A stretch of DNA of 64,000 nucleotides from Paraburkholderia translucens (GCF_020881035.1 NZ_JAJITC010000001.1:248001-312000), one strand, 5' to 3'. Numbered from the stretch's first letter, positions 8,966-18,668 are shown. Numbers and translations: made by a program. Notes: generated by a model not told the origin, from the letters alone.

Positions 8966-9645
8966 CGAGGTCTCCTTCCGGTCGCCGATGCCAATCTGGC
9001 GCGAATGCGGCGCGCAAAGATCGCACCGGCTCCGATCGCGACGAGCAGGGCTGCTATCAGACCGCCAGCCATGCCGCTCATGCTACGGGATTCGCTCACG
9101 CTGGAGGCCGCCGAGGCAGCCACGGGCGCCAAGGCCGGGGGCGCGACCGGCTGCGGCAGCGCCACGCCAGCGGCGCTGCCTTGACGTACAAGAGATGCCT
9201 CCGACGTCGGCAAGGCCGCAGCCGCCTGCGACTCTTCAGGCGCGGATGCAACAGGAGGCGCGCCCGGATTGGGTCCGACAGGCGCCATCGCTGTTTCCGC
9301 CGGCGCGGCCACGACAGGCGCGGGCGCGCGAGGAACGGCTTCGGCGGATCGGGCCATCGTCTTCCACTGAGCGAATACGCCATCCACGCAGTGCACATCG
9401 ACACAGGCGTTTCGCGCGTGCCGCCACTGGGCCAACTGTGCGGACGACAGTCTCCCGCTGTTCAACAGAGCCTGTTGCTGCGCGAAGATGTCGTCGTACT
9501 CATTGTTCAGAATCGCGTGATCGCAGATGACGCGCTCAGCGAGTTGCTGTGTCGTTGCGCACTGAATGTCGGTCGCCCATGCATCGTTCGAACCCAACGC
9601 CGCGATGCCTAGCAGCAATACCCCAAGTCGTCGTGCTGGATGCAC
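8962..9645 (-). CDS. Exported LprI/DUF1311-like protein with C-terminal membrane anchor
   Basis: The frame is open much further upstream, but the coding signal starts at a GTG at 9645 preceded by GGGAGGACG. This gives 227 aa with a signal peptide (LGVLLLGIAALG, cleavage near DAWA). The mature N-terminus (about residues 25-90) has the Cys pattern and IQCATTQQLAERVICD signature of the DUF1311/LprI family, some members of which inhibit host lysozyme. A long Ala/Pro-rich linker follows (about 95-195), then a single hydrophobic helix (GLIAALLVAIGAGAIF) and a basic tail, so the protein is probably held in the inner membrane with the LprI part in the periplasm. The final ATGA overlaps the next small gene. 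Lysozyme inhibition here is inference from the family. Confidence 0.75.
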   Translation of the reverse strand: MHPARRLGVLLLGIAALGSNDAWATDIQCATTQQLAERVICDHAILNNEYDDIFAQQQALLNSGRLSSAQLAQWRHARNACVDVHCVDGVFAQWKTMARSAEAVPRAPAPVVAAPAETAMAPVGPNPGAPPVASAPEESQAAAALPTSEASLVRQGSAAGVALPQPVAPPALAPVAASAASSVSESRSMSGMAGGLIAALLVAIGAGAIFARRIRARLASATGRRPR

Positions 9646-9716
9646 CCGTCCTCCCGGAATGTGAATGTCAAAGTTCAGGCGCGACGGATGAATCAGCGCG
9701 ACTGGCGTAGGCGGCG

Positions 9717-11996
9717 TCAAAGCAACGCCACCACCCTGACATCCCCCTGCTCCGCCGACGCCACGACCTTCTCGCCGATCCGGCGAAACGTGATCGACAC
9801 CGACGCATCGCCGACCCGCAGATCGCTGACTTCGAGCCAGTCGATACCTTCGGGCAGCATCGGCTGTTCGATCAGCACCTCGCGGCGCTCGGCGTCGATC
9901 GTGAGGCCGAGACACGCCTCCAGCATCATGAACGGCGAGCCCGCCGCCCAAGCCTGCGGCAGACACGCGACCGGATAGGCGGTGGGCGGCTCGCCGCGGC
10001 GTTGCGGGAAGCCGCAGAACAGTTCCGGCAATCGCATGTCGAAATTGACTGCCGCCTGGAACAGCGACTGCAGCAGCCTCACGGCCGAAGACTTGGCGCC
10101 ATAGCGCGACAGCCCGCGCGCGCACAGCGCGCTGTCGTGCGGCCAGACCGAGCCGTTGTGATACGCCATCGGATTGAAGCGCGCCTGGCCTGCGGCCAGC
10201 GTGCGCACCCCCCAGCCGGTATGGAACAGCGCCGAGTCGAGCGCGCGCACCACCGCCTCGCCGCGCTCGCGCAGGGGCAGGCCGAACGCCAGCAGATGCC
10301 CCGCGTTCGATGCCATCACGCGACACAGTTCGCCATGACCGTCGAGCGCGATGCCGTAAAAGCCGACCTCGTCCATCCAGTACTTTTCCTCGACGCAGCG
10401 GCGGATCTTCTTCGCGCGCTCCGCATACTGCGCGGCCGCGTCGTGCAGGTCGCGCAGCCGCGCGAAATGAGCCATCGTGTCGAACGCTGCGCTCGCATAG
10501 GCTTGCACTTCGACGAGCGCGATCGGGCCGTCGGGGATGCGCCCGTCCGCATGGAACACCGAGTCGTGACTATCCTTCCAGCCCTGATTCGCGAGGCCGC
10601 CATCCGATTCGCGCTGGTAGTCGAGCAGCCCGAGGCGGTTCTTGTCGCATACGCCCGCGACCCATTGCGCCGCGCGTTCGAGCGCGGGCCATAGTTCGTC
10701 GATCAACGCGAGGTCGCCGGTGCGGGCCGCATAGGCGCCGGCCAGCACGATGAAAAGCGGCGTGGTGTCGACCCCGCCGTAGTACAGCGCGAACGGCACT
10801 TCGCCGGCTGCGGCCATTTCGCCCTTGCGCATCTCGTGCATGATCTTGCCCGGCGCGGCGTCGCGAAACGGCGAGTTCTCGCGCGCCTGGTGCTCGGCGA
10901 GAAAGCGCAGCACGCCCGCCGCGAGATGCGGCTGGAGCCACAGCGTCTGCAGCGACGTGATCACCGCATCGCGGCCGAAGGGGGTCGAAAACCATGGAAT
11001 GCCCGCGTAAGGGTACGGGCCGGTCGAGAGATCCGTCGTCAGCAGGCTCAGGTCGGCGAACGAGCGGTCGATCCATGCGTTGAACAGCGGATTGCTCGAA
11101 CGCACACGCGCACTCGCGAGGCGCCGCTCGCGCATCACCAGGTGCGCATCCACCGATGCCGCGCGTACCGCCGCACGGCCCACGCGCGGGCGCTCGGCGT
11201 CGATCTGCGACAGATGGGCCTCGCTCTGCGCATGCACCGGCTGCGACACCTCGGCGCCGAGCTTGCCGCTCATCGGCACGACCTGCACCGCCACCGACAG
11301 ATAGATCGACGCGCACGCCTGCGCGGGCAGCTTGACGGTGTAGTCGGCGCGATCGGCGAACAGCTTGTCAGGCTGCGGCGAGAACGCGATCTGCACGTTG
11401 CGCGCGACGTCGTCGAGACCGATATAGCCGAGCAGCACCTCCTGATTCTCCACCCGGGCGGGCTGGATGCGCCCCTGTTTGTTGCGCTTCAGGCCGCGCA
11501 CTTCGAACATATCGCGGAAATCGCTGGAAAACGAAATGGACAGCGGCACGGTGGCGTCGCTCGTGCCGTAGTTCGTCAGCTCGATCGCCTCGTTCAGCAC
11601 GGTGCCCGACAGGACGCGCACGCGCTGGACGTGGATCACGCCTTCCGGTGTGCTCCTGCCGCCGAGCGGCGGCAGCGGGCGGTTGGTCAGATGCGCGGTG
11701 AAAGTGGCGTTGTCGCTGCTGACGCTGCCCGACAGCAGCGACGGGGCGCGGCCGCCGAAGGTCAGGCGCAGTTGCGACAGCACGCGCGTGTCGTTGACGA
11801 AGAGGCCATCGTCGAGGCCGGTGATATCGCCGAGCGGATCGTTGACGATGAAGGTGTCGCCCGACTTGAGCACGTGCTGCGTGGCGCTCGCGACGTTGAG
11901 GTTTTCCGTCGGGATGAAAATGCCGTCCTGCTCGGGCTCGCGATGGTCGACGCCGCCCGAGTGGGTCAGCCCGCCGAGAGCTTCTGGCTGCTGCAT
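9717..11996 (-). CDS. Amylo-alpha-1,6-glucosidase (glycogen debranching enzyme-like)
   Basis: A cytoplasmic glycoside hydrolase of 759 aa using the ATG at 11996, which has GGAG seven nt upstream; an ATG 39 codons earlier gives an unlikely Arg/Gln-rich extension. The N-terminal ~230 residues form the beta-rich domain typical of the GDE_N_bis family (LKSGDTFIVNDPLGDI, FVNDTRVLSQLRL). The C-terminal ~400 residues are the (alpha/alpha)6 barrel seen in GH13-unrelated debranching and trehalase-like enzymes (GIPWFSTPFGRDAVIT, NGSVWPHDSALCARG). Such enzymes remove alpha-1,6 branches or trim oligosaccharides in glycogen and trehalose metabolism. No other glycogen gene is adjacent: the next gene upstream is citrate synthase, 289 nt away. 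Family is clear, exact substrate is not. Confidence 0.88.
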   Translation of the reverse strand: MQQPEALGGLTHSGGVDHREPEQDGIFIPTENLNVASATQHVLKSGDTFIVNDPLGDITGLDDGLFVNDTRVLSQLRLTFGGRAPSLLSGSVSSDNATFTAHLTNRPLPPLGGRSTPEGVIHVQRVRVLSGTVLNEAIELTNYGTSDATVPLSISFSSDFRDMFEVRGLKRNKQGRIQPARVENQEVLLGYIGLDDVARNVQIAFSPQPDKLFADRADYTVKLPAQACASIYLSVAVQVVPMSGKLGAEVSQPVHAQSEAHLSQIDAERPRVGRAAVRAASVDAHLVMRERRLASARVRSSNPLFNAWIDRSFADLSLLTTDLSTGPYPYAGIPWFSTPFGRDAVITSLQTLWLQPHLAAGVLRFLAEHQARENSPFRDAAPGKIMHEMRKGEMAAAGEVPFALYYGGVDTTPLFIVLAGAYAARTGDLALIDELWPALERAAQWVAGVCDKNRLGLLDYQRESDGGLANQGWKDSHDSVFHADGRIPDGPIALVEVQAYASAAFDTMAHFARLRDLHDAAAQYAERAKKIRRCVEEKYWMDEVGFYGIALDGHGELCRVMASNAGHLLAFGLPLRERGEAVVRALDSALFHTGWGVRTLAAGQARFNPMAYHNGSVWPHDSALCARGLSRYGAKSSAVRLLQSLFQAAVNFDMRLPELFCGFPQRRGEPPTAYPVACLPQAWAAGSPFMMLEACLGLTIDAERREVLIEQPMLPEGIDWLEVSDLRVGDASVSITFRRIGEKVVASAEQGDVRVVALL

Positions 11997-12229
11997 CAAG
12001 GTCGCTCCTATGGATTCGCTGCTGCGTTCAGTTGCACTTTGGGTCTCGCCCCAGATTTGCCGCCGGGTTGTCAGGGCGTTCGCTTGCCGGCCGCCCGGTT
12101 GCCGGTCGGCCATCGCATCCGATTGTAGAGGCTCTGTGCGCGTGAGACGAACTTATTGCGCCGGAGTTTCGGCTTGTTGCACCGTTTGCCGTTTGTTACG
12201 GCGTTTTTGGTGGCACAGGACGTGCAGGG

Positions 12230-12264
12230 AAATGAAAGAACCCACGGCCTCGCGAGCCGTGGGT
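12230..12264 (-). terminator. Rho-independent terminator of gltA
   Basis: A perfect 9-bp stem (ACCCACGGC/GCCGTGGGT) with a 7-nt loop at 12240-12264 lies 22 nt past the citrate synthase stop codon. On the minus strand it is followed by the T-rich TTCTTTCATTT. It would end the gltA transcript before the debranching-enzyme gene, which is transcribed in the same direction. Confidence 0.85.
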
Positions 12265-12285
12265 CCGGGCGCTTGAAAGAGCGCT

Positions 12286-13584
12286 TTAACGCCTCGCGAT
12301 CGGCTTCGCCTCGCGCGGCGCCTCGCCGATGAACAGTTGACGCGGACGGCCAATCTTCTGCTCGGGATCGGCGATCATTTCGTTCCACTGCGCAATCCAG
12401 CCGACCGTACGTGCCATCGCGAAGATGCACGTGAACATCGAGGTCGGAATGCCCAGCGCGCGCTGCACGATGCCCGAATAGAAGTCGACGTTCGGGTACA
12501 GCTTGCGCGACACGAAGTATTCGTCTTCGAGCGCGATCTTCTCCAGCGCCATCGCGAGCTTGAACAGCGGGTCGTCGTGCAGGCCCAGCTCTTCGAGCAC
12601 TTCGTGGCAGGTTTCGCGCATCAGCTTCGCGCGCGGATCGTAGTTCTTGTACACCCGGTGACCGAAGCCCATCAGCTTCACGCCCGAGTTCTTGTCCTTC
12701 ACCTGCTTGATGAACTCAGGAATGTTGTCGACCGAGCCGATTTCCTCCAGCATGTTCAGCGCGGCTTCGTTCGCACCGCCGTGCGCCGGGCCCCACAGAC
12801 ACGCGATACCCGCTGCGATACATGCAAACGGATTCGCGCCCGACGAACCGGCAAGACGCACGGTCGACGTCGAGGCGTTCTGCTCGTGGTCCGCGTGCAG
12901 GATGAGGATGCGGTCGAGCGCGCGCACCAGCACGTCGTTGACCTTGTACTCCTCGCACGGGTTCGAGAACATCATGCGCATGAAGTTCGCGCTGTACGAC
13001 AGGTCGTTCTTCGGGTACACGAACGGCTGGCCGATGCTGTACTTGTACGCCATCGCCACCAGCGTGGGCAGCTTCGCGATCATGCGGATCGCCGACACTT
13101 CGCGGTGACGCGGGTTCGTGATGTCGAGCGAGTCGTGATAGAACGCGGACAGCGCGCCCACAGCGGCGACGAGAATCGCCATCGGGTGCGCGTCGCGACG
13201 GAAGCCGCGGAAGAAAAGCTGCATCTGCTCGTGCACCATCGTGTGCTGCGTGACGGTGTCGACGAATTCCTCCTTCTGCTGCGCGTTCGGCAGCTCGCCG
13301 TTCAGCAACAGGTAGCAGGTTTCGAGGAAGTCGGCGTTTTCCGCGAGGTTGTCGATCGCGTAGCCGCGGTACAGCAGTTCGCCCTTGTCGCCGTCGATAT
13401 AAGTGATTTCGGAGTTGCACGACGCCGTCGACATGAAGCCCGGGTCGTACGTGAATTTGCCGGTCTGGCCGTACAGTTTGCGAATGTCGATCACGTCCGG
13501 GCCCAGCGTGCCCTGATAGATCGGCAGATCGATGGTCTGGTCGCTGTCCGAGAAGCTCAGCGTTGCGCGTGACTTCGAGTTCAT
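12286..13584 (-). CDS. gltA: Citrate synthase (type II)
   Basis: It condenses acetyl-CoA and oxaloacetate to citrate, the entry step of the TCA cycle. At 432 aa it has the length of the hexameric, NADH-sensitive type II enzymes of Gram-negative bacteria. The catalytic triad is visible: His268 in [10 protein letters not shown], His309 in [15 protein letters not shown] and Asp367 in YPNVDFYSG. The N-terminal domain, with Cys residues at 56 and 90, is typical of the allosteric form. The ATG at 13584 has AAGGAAG upstream. In many Burkholderiales gltA closes an sdhCDAB-sdhE-gltA cluster; here no succinate dehydrogenase gene lies upstream, and the gene appears monocistronic with its own terminator. 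Confidence 0.98.
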   Translation of the reverse strand: MNSKSRATLSFSDSDQTIDLPIYQGTLGPDVIDIRKLYGQTGKFTYDPGFMSTASCNSEITYIDGDKGELLYRGYAIDNLAENADFLETCYLLLNGELPNAQQKEEFVDTVTQHTMVHEQMQLFFRGFRRDAHPMAILVAAVGALSAFYHDSLDITNPRHREVSAIRMIAKLPTLVAMAYKYSIGQPFVYPKNDLSYSANFMRMMFSNPCEEYKVNDVLVRALDRILILHADHEQNASTSTVRLAGSSGANPFACIAAGIACLWGPAHGGANEAALNMLEEIGSVDNIPEFIKQVKDKNSGVKLMGFGHRVYKNYDPRAKLMRETCHEVLEELGLHDDPLFKLAMALEKIALEDEYFVSRKLYPNVDFYSGIVQRALGIPTSMFTCIFAMARTVGWIAQWNEMIADPEQKIGRPRQLFIGEAPREAKPIARR

Positions 13585-13922
13585 CTACGTCTTCCTTTTG
13601 CTTGATACCGCACACGTGCCGTGCGTCCGCTCAGTTACGGCATGCTCGGGCTCTGCCCGGCATTCTAAAGGCCGCTGTGTCGTTGATTGCGTCGATTGGT
13701 CACAACACTGCATCTCGGCGTGCGCAACATTCGTTGCCGGTACGCGAGGCTGAGCGGGACGACTCGCTCGCGATCGGCGTGCATCTGTACTACCACGGGC
13801 TCGTCGGCGAGGCGGCCGAACGCGCGCTCGACAAGGACGCGCATCGCAAAGCCTGATGGGTACGAAGGGTGACCGGCGGCGTCCCGCGCAGGCCGGTCGC
13901 CCTTGTCGATTGCTTCGCCTCT
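13585..13922. other. Intergenic region upstream of gltA
   Basis: These 338 bases separate gltA from an alpha/beta hydrolase transcribed in the same direction. The gltA promoter should be here but I cannot mark its boxes with confidence. A plus-strand open stretch ending at 13856 has coding-like composition in its last ~36 codons (ending LYYHGLVGEAAERALDKD), yet has no credible start. It may be the tail of a lost gene. Confidence 0.4.
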
Positions 13923-14783
13923 TCAGCGCGCGCTGATCGCCTGAATGAACTCGTCGACGTAGCGATTGAACGCGGACGGATGGGCGAGGTTCATGCCGTG
14001 CGACGCACCGCGCACCGTTTCGCGCCGCGCATCCGGCAGCCATCCCTGCAACGCCGTCACGGTGCGGCGGAACATGTCAGGACTCTTCTCGCCGTCGATC
14101 AGCAGCACCGGGCAGCGCAGGTCGCGCGCATCCTCCGGGACGTACGCGGGCAGCGGGTCGCGGAATTGCCGCGCGAGCGTGTGTGCGTTGTCGGTCGCCA
14201 TGCGACGAAAACCCGGCGTGCTCATCGCCCAGAAGCCGGGGCGGCTCACCGAATCGACGAACAGTTGCAACCCTGCTTCGACCTCGCCGCTTTCGATCAG
14301 CCCGGCCGCTTTCGCGCGCAATGCGTTGACCGTCTCCGGCAGCCGGGCGGGCGGGCGTCCGGCGATTTGCAGCGGGCCGCCGGGATCGGCGAGCGTGAGC
14401 GTGCGCACACGCTCGGGATGGCGTCGCGCGAAATGATAGGCGACGCAGCCGCCGCGCGAATGCCCGACCACATGCGCGGGCCCCGCGCCGAAACGATCGA
14501 TGAACTCCGCCACTTCGTCCGCGTGGCCGCTCCAACTGAACGGCAGGTCCGCCGCGCTATCGGTCACCGGCCAGTAATGCGTGAGGCTGACCGCGACGCA
14601 GCGATAGCGCTTCGACAGACCGTCCATCTGCGGCTGCCAGTAGCGGTAATCGCACAGGGAGCCGTGTATGAACAGCAGCATCTCGCCGTCGCCGGCCGCG
14701 ACGTAAGGCATGCGCAAGCCGCTGCGTAGTTCGATGAAGGATGGTGAGGACGGCAGGAGCGAGGCGGAAACAGATCGAGTCAC
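13923..14783 (-). CDS. Alpha/beta hydrolase
   Basis: A 286-aa soluble alpha/beta-hydrolase-fold enzyme. The oxyanion segment FIHGSLCDYRYW is at about residues 38-49. The nucleophile elbow GHSRGG puts the catalytic Ser at 109, the acid is probably in LIDGEKSPD, and the His is in GASHGMNLAHP near the C-terminus. The N-terminal beta-strand FIELRSGLRMPYVAAG requires a start upstream of it, so I use the GTG at 14783, although no strong ribosome site is visible. The family covers esterases, lactonases and C-C hydrolases, and nothing in the flanks fixes the substrate. The next gene upstream, the MreB paralogue, ends 181 nt away on the same strand and is functionally unrelated. Confidence 0.8.
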   Translation of the reverse strand: MTRSVSASLLPSSPSFIELRSGLRMPYVAAGDGEMLLFIHGSLCDYRYWQPQMDGLSKRYRCVAVSLTHYWPVTDSAADLPFSWSGHADEVAEFIDRFGAGPAHVVGHSRGGCVAYHFARRHPERVRTLTLADPGGPLQIAGRPPARLPETVNALRAKAAGLIESGEVEAGLQLFVDSVSRPGFWAMSTPGFRRMATDNAHTLARQFRDPLPAYVPEDARDLRCPVLLIDGEKSPDMFRRTVTALQGWLPDARRETVRGASHGMNLAHPSAFNRYVDEFIQAISAR

Positions 14784-14964
14784 GGATGATGTACGGGCAG
14801 CACGGCATCGGCACGCGAATGGCGCGCGGCCGGCAATCGAAGCCTTGGGAAATGAGCGTATGGGCGTCCCGGGAAATGGGACGCGACGCGTATTGTCACA
14901 TAAGCATCAGCGACGCGCCGGGCGGCCGGCTGACGGGTGCCCCGAGCGGATGCCAAACCGCCGC

Positions 14965-16017
14965 TCACGCGTCCCCGAGTTCATCGAGCCACCCCGACGC
15001 GGCCGCGGCGCCCGCGCCACGCACCGCGCAGGTCAGCGGCTCGTCGGCAACGCGCACCTCGAGACCGACCTCCTCGCTCAAACGCCGCCCCAGATTGCGC
15101 AGCAGCGCGCCGCCACCGGTCAGCACGATGCCCCGGTACGCGATGTCCGTCACGAGTTCGGCGGGCGCCATTTCGAGCCCGCGCTTCACCGCGCCGATCA
15201 CCTCGCGCAGCGGCGCTTCGATCGCTTCGGCGATATCGCGGTTGCTGAGTTGCACGGTACGCGGCAGGCCGTCGTCCACGCCGCGGCCGGTCGCGTTCAT
15301 CTGCTCGAGCGGCACGTCGTGCACGGCGCTGCCGAGGTTTCTCTTGACGTGCTCGGCGGTCTGCTCGCCGAGCAACACACCGTACAGATTGCGCACATAG
15401 CTGATGATCGCCGCGTCGAAGTTGTCGCCGCCGACGCGTACCGAGTCGCTGTACGCGGTGCCGCCGAGCGCGATTACGCCGACCTCGGTGGTGCCGCCGC
15501 CGATGTCGACCACCATCGAGCCCGTCGCGTCACGGACCGGCAGGCCCGCGCCCAGCGCAGCCGCGAGCGATTCGCCGATCAGGCTGACCGTCCACGCGCC
15601 AGCCGCCTCGGCCGCTTCGCGGATCGCGCGGCGCTCGACGTGGGTCGCCGAGCCCGGCACGCACAGCGTGAATGCCGCGCGTCGGCTGAACAGCGAGCGC
15701 GGCCGCGCCATGTCGACGAATTGCTTGATCATGTGTTCGGCGGCGGAGAAATTGGCGATGACGCCGTGGCGCATCGGCCGCACCGTTTCGAGATTGAGCG
15801 GCGCGCGGCCGAGCAACTGGCGCGCCTCGGCGCCGATCGCGGCAATGCGTTTCGCCCCGTTGGCAGGCTGCGTCTCGAAGCACACCACGGACGGCTGGTT
15901 CAGCACGATGCCGCCGTCGTTGGTGTAGATAAGCGTGTTGGCCGTGCCGAGATCCACCGCTACGGAATGGCGAAACAGTCGCTCAAAGAGCGGGTAATGC
16001 GGCGTCGGTCTGGCCAT
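14965..16017 (-). CDS. MreB-family actin-like protein, solitary paralogue
   Basis: An actin-fold ATPase of 350 aa, the normal MreB length. Phosphate 1 motif VAVDLGTANTLIY, phosphate 2 motif MVVDIGGGTTEVGVI and the adenosine motif GIVLTGGGALLRNLG are all present, so nucleotide binding should be intact. True mreB genes in this group lie with mreC, mreD, mrdA and rodA; none of these is here. The sequence also departs from the canonical protein in places (for example NQPSVVCFETQPANGAKR), so I take it as a second, divergent copy rather than the housekeeping gene. A role in cell shape or in another filament-based process is inferred only. The start is the ATG at 16017, and the ribosome site is weak. 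Confidence 0.88.
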   Translation of the reverse strand: MARPTPHYPLFERLFRHSVAVDLGTANTLIYTNDGGIVLNQPSVVCFETQPANGAKRIAAIGAEARQLLGRAPLNLETVRPMRHGVIANFSAAEHMIKQFVDMARPRSLFSRRAAFTLCVPGSATHVERRAIREAAEAAGAWTVSLIGESLAAALGAGLPVRDATGSMVVDIGGGTTEVGVIALGGTAYSDSVRVGGDNFDAAIISYVRNLYGVLLGEQTAEHVKRNLGSAVHDVPLEQMNATGRGVDDGLPRTVQLSNRDIAEAIEAPLREVIGAVKRGLEMAPAELVTDIAYRGIVLTGGGALLRNLGRRLSEEVGLEVRVADEPLTCAVRGAGAAAASGWLDELGDA

Positions 16018-16205
16018 AATCAGGCTCTGATATGTCGTTATCCGCCGTCTCGGACGGTCTTGAACTGCGCCCCCGGTACCCCGAAGCCGCGCGACACGCC
16101 CGGTTGGGCGTTGCGCGTTCCGCGCGGCGGGGTGATTTTCAATGTATTACCGCTTTGACGGCAAGCCCGTCAAAATCTTTAGCGCCACTTTCTTTTGGGG
16201 TTGTG

Positions 16206-16868
16206 TCAATCGCGCGACAGCGTGCCTAGCGCGCGGTCGAGCGCATCGCGGCCGAGCGCGACGCCGTCGGCGGTGATCGTGTGGCCCACGCCGGGCAGCA
16301 CGTAGGCGTCGACCGGAAAGCCGGCCTCGCTGAGGGCGTGGGCCGCTGATTCGAGTTCGCGCACCGGGATCACCTCGTCGTCCTCGCCGTGGATCAGCGT
16401 GAGCGGTGTCGCCCGATTCGGCGACGTGAGCGGCGAGGCGAGCCGTCCCGAATACGCGACGACGCCCGCCGCGCCCTCCGTGCTCGACGCGACGTGATGG
16501 AGCGCCATGATCGAACCTTGTGAAAAGCCGACGAGCGCAAGCCGATCGAAAGACAACTGCCAATGCGCGAGCTCGGCGTCGAGCACGCGGCGCAGCGCCG
16601 GATAGGCGGCGGCGACGCGCGCCGCGCGGTTCGCCTCGTTGACGTCGCGCAGGCTGAACCACTGGCGGCCGCCGAAGCCGCCCTCGAACGGATCGGTGCC
16701 GTCGAGCGAAACGAACGCCGCGCCGGGCAGGTCCTCGCTCCAGATATCCGCAATCGGCGTCAGATCGCGCGCGTTGCTGCCGACGCCGTGCATGAGCACG
16801 ACGAGGCTCGTCGCGCGTGCGTTGCGCGGCGCGCGCCGCCAGCCGTGTTCGAATTGCTGCCAGCTCAT
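16206..16868 (-). CDS. Phospholipase/carboxylesterase family hydrolase
   Basis: A 220-aa cytoplasmic serine hydrolase of the carboxylesterase/phospholipase group (abhydrolase_2). The fold opens with VVLMHGVGSNARDL. The nucleophile is Ser116 in GFSQGS, the acid is in HGEDDEVIPV (about residue 170) and the His is in LPGVGHTI (about residue 200). The ATG at 16868 is preceded by AAGGACACCACC. These small esterases hydrolyse short-chain esters or lysophospholipids, and the true substrate is not predictable. It is followed, 189 nt away, by the MreB paralogue on the same strand, and upstream it faces a divergently transcribed drug exporter. Confidence 0.85.
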   Translation of the reverse strand: MSWQQFEHGWRRAPRNARATSLVVLMHGVGSNARDLTPIADIWSEDLPGAAFVSLDGTDPFEGGFGGRQWFSLRDVNEANRAARVAAAYPALRRVLDAELAHWQLSFDRLALVGFSQGSIMALHHVASSTEGAAGVVAYSGRLASPLTSPNRATPLTLIHGEDDEVIPVRELESAAHALSEAGFPVDAYVLPGVGHTITADGVALGRDALDRALGTLSRD

Positions 16869-17078
16869 GGTGGTGTCCTTTTTTCCGTGGGTTAGTGTCG
16901 GCGGCTTTCGTCAACCGGCCTCAGCCGGGAGCATACGCCGCGCGCCGCCCTCGTGTCGGCGAACGCTGCATCGGCTGCGCCCGTGCCCGACGTCGGCCGG
17001 CGAATGCGGGTATGCTTTGGCGCATCGTGTGCCCTCGCCGTCCGGCCTGATCTCAGCAACACATCGGGAGAACACCGT

Positions 17079-18668
17079 TTGAGCCAGCCCAACGCCGCGC
17101 CCGCCTCCGCGCCGCCGCCTCGGCCACCTGCTCCGCCCGCGCCGCTCGAAGGGGGCCGGCTGGTTCTCGCGACGATCGCGGTCGCGCTCGCTACGTTCAT
17201 GAATGTGCTCGACACCTCGATTGCGAACGTCGCGATTCCGACGATATCAGGCAATCTCGGCGTATCGGTCGACGAAGGCACGTGGGTCATCACCGTGTTC
17301 GCGGCCTCCAACGCGGTGTCGATTCCGCTGACCGGCTGGCTCACGCAGCGCATCGGCCAGGTCAGGCTGTTCGTCGGCGCGATCCTCTCGTTCACGCTCG
17401 CGTCATGGCTATGCGGCGTCGCACCGACGTTGCCGATCCTGCTGCTCGCGCGGGTCTTCCAGGGCGCGGTGGCCGGTCCGCTGATTCCGCTGTCGCAAGC
17501 GATCCTGCTCGGCTCCTATCCGAAAGAGAAATCGTCGACCGCGCTCGCGCTGTGGGCGATGACTGCCACCGTCGGCCCGATCGCGGGCCCGGCGCTCGGC
17601 GGCTGGATCACCGATAGCTACAGCTGGTCGTGGATCTTCTACATCAACATTCCGGTCGGCCTGTTCGCGGCCAGCGTCACGTGGATGATCTACCGCAACC
17701 GCGAATCGCCGACGCGCCGTCCGCCGATCGACGTGGTCGGCCTCGGTCTGCTCATCACCTGGGTCGCCTCGCTGCAGATCATGCTCGACAAGGGCAAGGA
17801 CCTCGACTGGTTCGCATCGCCGGTGATCTCGATTCTCGGCATCGTCGCGCTCATCAGCTTCGCGTTCTTCCTCGTGTGGGAGTTGACCGAGGAGCATCCG
17901 ATCGTCGATCTGCGCCTGTTTCAGCAGCGCAATTTTCTCGGCGGCACGATTGCGATTTCGATTGCGTACGGCGTGTTTTTCGGCAACCTCGTGCTGCTGC
18001 CGCAATGGATGCAGGAGTATCTGAACTACCGCTCGATCGACGCCGGTCTCGTCACCGCGCCGCTCGGCATCTTCGCGATCATTCTTGCGCCGGTGCTGGG
18101 CCGCGTGCTGCCGCGCTCGGATGCGCGCGTGATCTCGACGTTCGCGTTCGTCGGCTTCGCGATCGTGTTCTACATGCGCTCGAAGTACGTGATCGAGATC
18201 GACACGTGGCACCTCGTTTTGCCAACGCTGCTGCAAGGCATTCCGATGGCGCTGTTCTTCGTGCCGCTGACGGCGATCATCCTGTCGGGCCAGCCGCCGA
18301 GCCGGATTCCGGCGGCGGCGGGTCTGTCGAATTTCGTGCGGGTGTTCTGCGGGGCGGTCGGCACGTCGATCGCGGGCACCGCGTGGAACAACCGCACGAT
18401 ACTGCACCACGTGCGGCTCACCGAGCAGGCGTCGGTCAACAACCCGTTGTTCGCGCAGCAGCTCGACTCGACGCAGTCGCTGCTGCATCTGAATCCGCAA
18501 TCGGCAGATGCGCTGTTCGATTTCACCGTCAACACGCAGGCCGCGATGATGGGCCTCAACGACATCTTCTTTGTCTCGGCGATCATCTTTCTGCTGATCA
18601 TCCCGCTGATCTGGATCACGCGGCCAGCCAAGGGCGGCGGCGGCCCCGACGCGGCGGGCGCGCACTGA
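17079..18668 (+). CDS. EmrB/QacA-type MFS multidrug exporter (DHA2 family)
   Basis: An inner-membrane proton-driven drug exporter with 14 predicted transmembrane helices and 529 aa. I start it at the TTG at 17079, with CGGGAGA eight nt upstream; the open frame extends further but that part is not protein-like. The DHA2 signature MNVLDTSIANVAIPTI is at about residues 40-55 and a helix 4-5 motif region GRVFQGAVAGPLIPLSQAI follows. A Pro/Ala-rich cytoplasmic leader precedes helix 1. EmrB proteins usually work with an EmrA membrane-fusion partner and an outer-membrane channel; neither gene is adjacent, so the partner is either elsewhere or not needed. Convergent to it is an AraC-type regulator, 54 nt away, which may or may not control it. 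Confidence 0.92.
   Translation: MSQPNAAPASAPPPRPPAPPAPLEGGRLVLATIAVALATFMNVLDTSIANVAIPTISGNLGVSVDEGTWVITVFAASNAVSIPLTGWLTQRIGQVRLFVGAILSFTLASWLCGVAPTLPILLLARVFQGAVAGPLIPLSQAILLGSYPKEKSSTALALWAMTATVGPIAGPALGGWITDSYSWSWIFYINIPVGLFAASVTWMIYRNRESPTRRPPIDVVGLGLLITWVASLQIMLDKGKDLDWFASPVISILGIVALISFAFFLVWELTEEHPIVDLRLFQQRNFLGGTIAISIAYGVFFGNLVLLPQWMQEYLNYRSIDAGLVTAPLGIFAIILAPVLGRVLPRSDARVISTFAFVGFAIVFYMRSKYVIEIDTWHLVLPTLLQGIPMALFFVPLTAIILSGQPPSRIPAAAGLSNFVRVFCGAVGTSIAGTAWNNRTILHHVRLTEQASVNNPLFAQQLDSTQSLLHLNPQSADALFDFTVNTQAAMMGLNDIFFVSAIIFLLIIPLIWITRPAKGGGGPDAAGAH

Noticed and set aside
8962..10326. 454-codon minus-strand open frame covering the LprI-like gene and part of the debranching-enzyme gene
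   Set aside because: Only the part from 9645 has a ribosome site, a signal peptide and family resemblance. The rest lies antisense-frame over the debranching enzyme and is an artefact of high GC.
12188..12208. GCCGT-5-ACGGC hairpin followed by GTTTTT on the plus strand
   Set aside because: No plus-strand gene precedes it, so there is no transcript for it to end. It probably reflects chance in the debranching-enzyme leader region.
13563..13856. 97-codon plus-strand frame ending LYYHGLVGEAAERALDKDAHRKA
   Set aside because: Only the final third looks like protein, there is no start with a ribosome site, and I cannot match it to a family. It is noted as a possible gene tail only.
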